Assembly: GCA_000818945.1 (NCBI GenBank)
Contig: KN805417.1
Span: forward strand, 1 to 64,000
From: Schizochytrium sp. CCTCC M209059
Taxonomy: Eukaryota > Sar > Bigyra > Thraustochytrida > Thraustochytriidae
DNA length: 64,000 nt
Direction of reading: 5' to 3'
Positions within the stretch are counted from its first letter, which is position 1; every line of letters starts with the position of its first letter. A program made the position numbers and the translations under genes. The notes beneath the pieces are model-generated. The model worked only from the letters and a program-made list of their open reading frames with translations, made no database searches and had not been told where the DNA came from. Below, in pieces: positions 58,364 to 64,000 of this stretch.

Positions 58364-60247
58364 ATGCTGCGCGAGGCAGCGGCGCCTGCATCATGGTCAG
58401 AACCCGAGGATGCTCGCATTGAGCGAGAACACTCTCGAAGGAGGCGAAGACCATTGCACGCATCGCAGGGTTCAATGGAGATTGACTCACGGCGCATGTC
58501 GCCGGCATCCAGTCCAGGCAAGAAATTGCTCATGGCACGAGCTCGTCGTTGGGGTAGTCCGGGCGGCGCAGGCGGTACAGGCATGGCAGCTTCGGTAGAT
58601 GGACGCATGCAACGCCGACATTCGTCTCCAAGGCAGCGCACTGTTCACGATGAAGTCACCGACGTTCCGATTAGTAGCGACGACTCATCCGACGATGACG
58701 AGGTTTATTCGCGCGCAAGCCGGAAAAGCCGTAGCACCGTGCACCGCGAAGCGAATGGCATTTGGGTGAGCAGTGATGACGAAAGTGACGACGATGCGAT
58801 GACGCCTCGAAACTGGCGAGCGCGCAGAACAACAAGGCACACAAGCTCGTTTCGAGACCCTGATGCTCGTTCTTTTTCTGCTGCTGTTGGAGCACATTCA
58901 CCACAGACGAACGGTCGTATTGGAGTTCCTTCGCGCTCGCATCAGGAGCAACATGATCATACGTTTTCCACGTCACCACAATCACGATACCAGCAGCAAC
59001 CGCCGCAGCAGCTGCCGTATCCGCACTATCAGAGCCACCCAGAAAACGCTGCTTCGTGGAGAAATCCGACAGAGGCTACAATGTCGCCAAATTCAATGCC
59101 AGTAGACCAGCAATGGCAATCCGCGCAGCGGCAGACGCAGCAACTACAAAATACCAATCCTTCCCCATCGGCATCGTCGCACAACTCTAGATATTGGTCA
59201 TCTTCCAGCTCGGAGACGAGCTCTGTGCGTGGGAATGATACTTCGACATTGCGTTTCCGGCGACGACACGCGTCATCAACTTTTGGTATGGATCCGACAG
59301 CTCATCTGGGCGGGCAGCAGCATCAACAAAATGGGTACGAGTCTTTGGACTCGATTAGTCTTGCATCCACAACAGTATCAGACGCCAACGGGTATGCGTC
59401 TGCGGCATCGAGCGACCGCTGGAGCATGCAGCGCGCACGCCCTGCACCAAGCTCTTTTCGAAGTTCAGGGCTAAGTCAGGGCTCGAGCTGCTCCACTTGG
59501 ACCTCAACGCAGCAGCAACAGCAAGAGCAGCCTTCATTATTTGTGTTTTCGGGACAGAGGGAAATACAGTGTTCATACCCATCATCGTCAGCTAGTGCTG
59601 GCGTTGGTGTTGCTACAGGGACACCTTTGACGAGTGCGACGCCTGTGATTACCGCCGAGACCATTCAGCTTCATGCGGTGCAGTTTTGGGATCCAGATGG
59701 GACACGGGCGCTCATTGCAGACAGAGGCAGCATCGGTGGAGGTCTTGCGATTGGATTCGGGTTGATTGCATTTGGATCGTGGATGTGGGGCTGTGCGCTT
59801 ATTGCGGTAACAGTACTGACGGCGAGCTATCTGTCGACAATCTATCGTCTGTCCAAGTGGCGTGCGAGCAGTGGGATCGAGCAACAGGCGCTTTTCAACG
59901 ACATGTATGAAATTGTCGAGCAAACGTGTACAGACACCCGTGTAACGTTGCCATCAGGGGAAATGCGCCCTCGGCTCGTTTGTGCAGGAGAGCTCGGGAC
60001 GGCGCTAGAGAGAAATTTTCCAGGTTTGACAGGACCGCTCAAGCTTCGATTCTGGACGGAAGCCTGCGTGCATTTCAGGTTAACGCTTCGCAGCGGATGT
60101 CACCACCTCGGCCACGGCAAGTTACACCCGCGGCATCTTTCAACGTCAACGCTTGGGACGATGACGAAACAGTTGCCGACGGGGATCTGCCCAAGTTGCG
60201 ATAATAAAATTGCGATAGAGGCGAGATTCCCTCTCAAGTACGAATGA
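58364..60247 (+). CDS. Disordered membrane protein with two SIM-like acidic motifs
   Basis: The frame codes 627 residues from ATG 58364. Residues 1-440 are disordered, Ser/Gln/Arg-rich. Within them, VPISSDDSSDDDEV (about 101-114) and IWVSSDDESDDDAM (about 133-146) repeat one pattern: two hydrophobic residues spaced by one, then Ser and a run of Asp/Ser, the form of SUMO-interacting motifs with acidic or phosphorylatable tails. A Q-rich stretch follows. Around 450-495 there are two closely spaced hydrophobic helices (GGGLAIGFGLIAFGSWMWG and C-A-L-I-A-V-T-V-L-T-A-S-Y-L). The part after them may be a small folded domain. The last 55 residues look less protein-like than a neighbouring frame, so the true end may differ. 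Family unknown. Confidence 0.65.
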   Translation: MLREAAAPASWSEPEDARIEREHSRRRRRPLHASQGSMEIDSRRMSPASSPGKKLLMARARRWGSPGGAGGTGMAASVDGRMQRRHSSPRQRTVHDEVTDVPISSDDSSDDDEVYSRASRKSRSTVHREANGIWVSSDDESDDDAMTPRNWRARRTTRHTSSFRDPDARSFSAAVGAHSPQTNGRIGVPSRSHQEQHDHTFSTSPQSRYQQQPPQQLPYPHYQSHPENAASWRNPTEATMSPNSMPVDQQWQSAQRQTQQLQNTNPSPSASSHNSRYWSSSSSETSSVRGNDTSTLRFRRRHASSTFGMDPTAHLGGQQHQQNGYESLDSISLASTTVSDANGYASAASSDRWSMQRARPAPSSFRSSGLSQGSSCSTWTSTQQQQQEQPSLFVFSGQREIQCSYPSSSASAGVGVATGTPLTSATPVITAETIQLHAVQFWDPDGTRALIADRGSIGGGLAIGFGLIAFGSWMWGCALIAVTVLTASYLSTIYRLSKWRASSGIEQQALFNDMYEIVEQTCTDTRVTLPSGEMRPRLVCAGELGTALERNFPGLTGPLKLRFWTEACVHFRLTLRSGCHHLGHGKLHPRHLSTSTLGTMTKQLPTGICPSCDNKIAIEARFPLKYE

Positions 60248-60403
60248 GTTTCGAGTTTGCGAGCGAGTGATTGCCTGCCGGCACGGAGGATCGTCGCGGG
60301 ACGCTCGCTCTGTTGGTATCCTTCCTTTTGAGACATATAAAATAGAAGAGTACAATGGTGGGAAAAAAGGTCTTCCATATTTACGTGTTGCTGATGTTGT
60401 GTG

Positions 60404-60409
60404 AATAAA
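60404..60409 (+). terminator. Candidate poly(A) signal AATAAA
   Basis: AATAAA lies 157 nt after the stop of the gene at 58364 and just before the end of the convergent dehydrogenase gene. Confidence 0.35.
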
Positions 60410-60427
60410 AAGGATTCAATCTATGTA

Positions 60428-61885
60428 TCAGAGCTTGTTCATGCCGAGCGCAATGTGTTCGGGTCCAATGTCGGCGAGACGCGCGCATCCAGCAAGTTTC
60501 ATGACAGTGACGAGCTCCTCCTTGAGAATCTTGAGCGCCCGCTGGACACCGAGCTGGCCCTCGGCCGCAAGGCCCCACAACACGGGGCGCCCCACAAGCA
60601 CGCCTGTGCATCCCATAGCGAGTGCTCGAAATACATCTTTGCCACGGCGGATGCCGCCATCGACCCAAACGGGAAGCTCGGGAAAGGCGTTGCGCAGTGG
60701 CGGAAGAATCCCAAACGCAGCGCTCGCAGTGGCAAGGGCGGCGTCGAGCTGGCGACCGCCATGATTGCTAATCATGAGACCATCGACGCCGAGCGAGGCT
60801 GCGTGCAAAGCGTCGGGAAGGGCAAGGATGCCCTTGAGCACAAGCCCCAGGCCATGCGTGTGGCAAAGGTCACGTAGACGAGCAATGTCCTTCCAGGACA
60901 GGGCCGGCGAGTGGCCAGGATGTTTGCCGATGCCGGCAATGGCTTCGAGGGCACGAAGCTTGGGCATGCCGCCACGCTCGGCTTGGAGCTGCGCAATCCA
61001 CACCGGATTGCGATAGGTTTTTTCGCGGTTGCCAAACGTTGGCGAGTCCACGGTGAGCACAATCGCTTGCACCGCAGAAATATGGTCGGCCACATGCGCG
61101 ATGATTGTCTCAAGGTAGTCAAAGTCCACAGAGGGGTCCTGCGCGCTGCATACAGGAGCGTAAAGCTGGAGGAAGCGTGGTGCCACGAGAGCGAGTTCTT
61201 CGAGAGGCACCGAGGCGTAATGTGGCAGCACATAGAGTGCATTTTGCGCAGTAGCGGCTTGTGCAATGGCACCTTCGGCTCTTTCGGGATCCACGATTGC
61301 GGCCCCGGCAAACGGCGCAATGCCAATGGGAGAATCCGTTTCGATATGAATGAATTTGGTCTTGACCCTGAGCGTTGTGCTGCAGCGGCTGACATCGCGG
61401 AGGACACGTGGACGCAAGGCAAATGCTGCCCAGGCCTGAACGTTCTCGCGAAGACTTTCCTCGTCCTCTGCGCCAAGGTCTACGTAGGCGAGGACGGCTG
61501 GTGGGAGACTGCTGACGGCTCGTTCGTGGAGGTCCATGATGGAGAGCGTCGGTTTGGGTGGCGTGGCCCCGCCTTGTGCTGCGCTGCCCTGGAACCTCGC
61601 CAGACGTTCTTGCATGCTGCCTTCGCCCAAGGTATCGGCGCTTGCGTCGTCCACGATGCGTCCCACGGCCATGTCTGCAAAGCTTGCGAGAAGCGCGGGG
61701 TCGTGTGCCGCGTGAAAGGCTGCCGAGGCGTCGGCGCCCGCCGCGTCCAGCAGCACTTGCGCGCCCCCCGGATGCACGTCCACGAACTCGCTCACATCGT
61801 AGACGACATCGTCGACGACCACGAGCACGCCAGTGGCCCGCGACGTCCGCGCCGCCACCTCTGCCCACGTCCAGCGCTTCTTCAT
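60428..61885 (-). CDS. Cytochrome b5-FMN alpha-hydroxy-acid dehydrogenase (flavocytochrome b2 type)
   Basis: The product is 485 residues from ATG 61885. Residues 5-80 are a cytochrome b5 domain, with heme ligands His38 (DVHPGG) and His61 (FHAAH). The rest is an FMN TIM barrel of the L-lactate dehydrogenase/glycolate oxidase family: P-I-G-I-A-P-F-A-G-A, L-Q-L-Y-A-P, VLTVDSPTFGNRE, GLVLKGI with the FMN lysine, ISNHGGRQLD with the catalytic His, and VWVDGGIRRGKD. The b5-FMN order is that of yeast flavocytochrome b2, which passes electrons from L-lactate to cytochrome c in the intermembrane space. Substrate here could be lactate or another 2-hydroxy acid. No obvious presequence lies ahead of the ATG; the frame continues upstream without one. 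Confidence 0.9.
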   Translation of the reverse strand: MKKRWTWAEVAARTSRATGVLVVVDDVVYDVSEFVDVHPGGAQVLLDAAGADASAAFHAAHDPALLASFADMAVGRIVDDASADTLGEGSMQERLARFQGSAAQGGATPPKPTLSIMDLHERAVSSLPPAVLAYVDLGAEDEESLRENVQAWAAFALRPRVLRDVSRCSTTLRVKTKFIHIETDSPIGIAPFAGAAIVDPERAEGAIAQAATAQNALYVLPHYASVPLEELALVAPRFLQLYAPVCSAQDPSVDFDYLETIIAHVADHISAVQAIVLTVDSPTFGNREKTYRNPVWIAQLQAERGGMPKLRALEAIAGIGKHPGHSPALSWKDIARLRDLCHTHGLGLVLKGILALPDALHAASLGVDGLMISNHGGRQLDAALATASAAFGILPPLRNAFPELPVWVDGGIRRGKDVFRALAMGCTGVLVGRPVLWGLAAEGQLGVQRALKILKEELVTVMKLAGCARLADIGPEHIALGMNKL

Positions 61886-62758
61886 TGCCTCGCTCTTCTC
61901 CTTCAAGCTCTGCTTGCCTGGCCACTGGCAGGTAGGCAAGGCAAGGCAAGGGAAGGCTAGCTAGCTGCTGGTTGTTCGTCGCGGGACATTGTGGGCACAC
62001 GCACTACCAAAGCAAGTCCAACCAAGTCAAGTCAAGTCAATTCCGCGTTTGCGCCGCCACCTACTACGTACGTACGTACGTACCACTCTAGCCAAAGACA
62101 AAGCCACTGCTAGTGCAGTGGTCAGTAATTAGCGTGGCTAGCCATGACCAGCACAGCAGCTAGTGCGTCGTCGTGTCGTACCGACCCACGAAGACGCGGC
62201 CGGGACTTTTATTTGGTCGCCGCCATCTGGCTCGACAAAAGACGCGTGGCCTTGGAAAATAACTATGACCAGCCGCTCACCATGCCAAGCCAGGCAGCCA
62301 GGCAGCGGTGCTCTCAGTTGTCCCGATAACTTCGCTGCGATCGCTTCCGAGATGTTGACTTATTGCATGAAGCGCAAGTTCAAGCGCAGGTTCAAGCTTG
62401 GCTTCACGTTTTGGTCATGCTCGTGAGCCCCGAGCAGAAAGCAGTCCTACACCTGGAACGACATTGCGTTGTCTCTGCACCCCTGCATTCTAGGCTAGGC
62501 CTCTCACTCTCTCCGCGACACGGATGGGATGGTCTCTTCCGCCTGGGAAGGCGCAGTCATCGTGCGCTCACTGTCAGTTCGCGCCATGCCGCTCTTTGCT
62601 CGCTGGCCTCAAACTCGGGACTCTGATCCACCCTTCTCCTCTGATTCTGGGCGCCGCCGCATCATCATCTCCTCTTCTGCATCATCATCCATCGTCCATC
62701 CTCATCCTCATCATCCATCATGATCCATCGGGTGAAAAAAGTCGACGCTCTCGAGGTC

Positions 62759-62795
<37 letters not shown>

Positions 62796-63336
62796 TTAGC
62801 AAGCCCGCCGGCCAGCAGCTCGAGCCCGCTCACATCTATCTCATTTACTAAGTATGCTCAGGCTCCTGCGCCAGGCTTCGCGCCGGGCTTCGATCGGACG
62901 TCCGTTGCCCGCTCGCCCGCTCGCTCGCGCCTTCGCCGCCTGCGTCTGCCTCTGTCTGCCTCTGTCTGTCCCCTGCCTGCGCGCTGCGACGTCGATCTCG
63001 CGGCCGCCTTGGTCCGCTCCGCGCAGTCCGCCCAAGCGCGCGAGACCCGGGAAAAGCAGAGGCCCGCATCGCATTCACGCACAGTGACTGCGACTGAGCA
63101 AGCCCTTTTTTTACTAGCCTAACTGTACGAAAAGGCATTGCCAACGCGGAGGAATGAATGAATGAAGGAATGAATGAAGGAAGGAAGGAAGGAAGCAAGC
63201 AAGCAGTGCGAAGCAGAGCTGCGAAGCAAAGCTGCAAAGCTGCGCAGCGGCGAGGAAATCGCGGGAAGCGGCGCAGAGCATCGCAGCGCAGACCGACCTC
63301 GAGGCGGCAGCGGAGCAGCGGAGCGCGGCGAGCAAG
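61886..63336. other. Repeat-bearing intergenic spacer
   Basis: About 1.45 kb between two divergent genes, so both promoters lie here. Repeats: GGCAA at 61934-61952, AAGTC at 62013-62040, TACG at 62066-62083, CATC/ATCC at 62660-62722, CAAG at 62761-62796, and GAAG/GAAT at 63150-63195. TAGGCTAGGCCT lies at about 62492. No gene is supported. Confidence 0.6.
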
Positions 63337-64000
63337 ATGGCGTCCACGCGGCAGGAGGTAGAGGCGGACTTCGTGGGACGGGTGATCGGGGCCGCCTCGC
63401 AGGGCGCCGCAGGCGCGGTGGTGGGCGCGGTGCTCTCGAGCGTGACGGAGCCCGTGGTGAACCGCGTGCTGGTCAAGCGCCAGTCGCTCTCGGAGGCGCT
63501 GGCCGAGGTGGACCTCGAGTCCATCAAGAAGTTTTTCTCGACGGTGGTCGCGGCCAACTTCATCAAGTTCCCCTTCTTTGAGGTTGTCAACATCCTCGTC
63601 GGCGACCTCGACCTGCCTGACACGGCCAAGGGCGCCGTGCTGGGCGCCGTTTTTACCACGGCCACGCTGCCTATCGGCAACTACCGCTTTTGCAAGAGCA
63701 TGGGCATGCCTGTAGACATGAACTCGCTCTACAAGGCGTATCTGCCCACGGTCGCGCGCGACGTTGTGTACGGCGTTGTCCGCCAGAACGTCGGGTCTTA
63801 CCTCGCGCAGGCGTACCCGAACCTGCAAAAGACGACCGCCGGCCGCTTTTTTGCCACCTTTTTCACGGTGCTCGCAGCCTGCATCATTTCCGCGCCGGGC
63901 AACGAGGTTCGCGGCTACTACTTGCAGCCCGAAGACCGTCGTCTCCCCGTCAAGGAATTCTTCAAGCCGGATCGTTTCGTGCGCAGCACCACCATTGGAG
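63337..64000 (+). CDS. Mitochondrial-carrier-like membrane protein, 5' part
   Basis: The frame opens at ATG 63337 and runs off the window end, 221 codons so far. Hydrophobic helices alternate in a pattern like the three repeats of the mitochondrial carrier family. Each repeat has a Gly/Ala-rich helix ending in a Pro followed by polar residues: SSVTEPVVNRVLVKRQ, TTATLPIGNYRFCK, and CIISAPGNEVRGYYLQ. Even-numbered helix counterparts are KFFSTVVAANFIKFPFFEVV and PTVARDVVYGVVRQNVGSYL. The strict PxD/ExxK/RxR/K signature is degenerate, so substrate transport in the usual way is not certain. Codon use is strongly C/G-ended. The family is therefore proposed, not proven. Confidence 0.5.
   Translation, partial: MASTRQEVEADFVGRVIGAASQGAAGAVVGAVLSSVTEPVVNRVLVKRQSLSEALAEVDLESIKKFFSTVVAANFIKFPFFEVVNILVGDLDLPDTAKGAVLGAVFTTATLPIGNYRFCKSMGMPVDMNSLYKAYLPTVARDVVYGVVRQNVGSYLAQAYPNLQKTTAGRFFATFFTVLAACIISAPGNEVRGYYLQPEDRRLPVKEFFKPDRFVRSTTIG

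Noticed and set aside
1..64000. tRNA and rRNA genes
   Set aside because: I looked for B-box (GGTTCGAATCC) and rRNA core words on both strands. The few partial matches lie inside coding genes and lack cloverleaf partners.

Overview
The window is nuclear DNA of a eukaryotic microbe. It has long, mostly intron-free genes on both strands, GC-rich intergenic DNA full of short tandem repeats, and eukaryote-only products: kinesin-14, nicastrin, a CHD remodeler, CMC2, NCA2, a diacylglycerol lipase and PHO80-type cyclins. Compact genes, high GC and this gene mix fit a stramenopile, most likely a thraustochytrid or other labyrinthulomycete. That assignment is inference. I see no rRNA, tRNA, transposase or CRISPR array.

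Layout. 1-9.5 kb: a non-RD protein kinase (+), then a TPR-like protein and an NCA2/DGS1 mitochondrial protein (both -), then repeat-rich DNA. 9.5-18 kb: a cathepsin X/Z protease (+), kinesin-14 (-), a small two-exon gene (+), and a RADX-like OB-fold protein (-). 18-31 kb: a four-helix membrane protein that reads as a STING homologue (-), two PHO80-type cyclin paralogues (-), a two-domain class III cyclase-like protein (-) and a SWIM+RING protein (-). 31-37 kb: repeat-rich DNA with a direct duplication, then a tandem pair of HGD-type kinases (+), the second apparently damaged. 37-43 kb: a diacylglycerol lipase (+), a fragment matching the C-terminus of the cyclase-like protein, and a double nucleotidyltransferase/GHMP-kinase-like fusion (+). 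43-49 kb: a membrane-anchored TKL kinase (+), nicastrin (-) and a coiled-coil protein (+). 49-64 kb: a CHD/PHD remodeler of about 2,200 residues (-), CMC2 (-), a disordered membrane protein with two SIM-like acidic motifs (+), a cytochrome b5-FMN hydroxy-acid dehydrogenase (-), and the 5' part of a carrier-like membrane protein (+).

Functional links. The genes form no operon-like pathway. Themes are signalling (five kinases, two CDK-type cyclins, a cyclase-like protein, DAG lipase, STING-like), genome maintenance (RADX-like, CHD), and mitochondria (NCA2, CMC2, hydroxy-acid dehydrogenase, carrier-like protein). The most striking single item is the STING-like gene at 18665-19924: four membrane helices followed by a domain that tracks the animal STING cyclic-dinucleotide domain block by block. 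I found no cGAS/CD-NTase partner in the window.

Starts. I placed starts at ATG codons. Several reading frames stay open further upstream without an ATG, so short 5' exons may be missing from some models.
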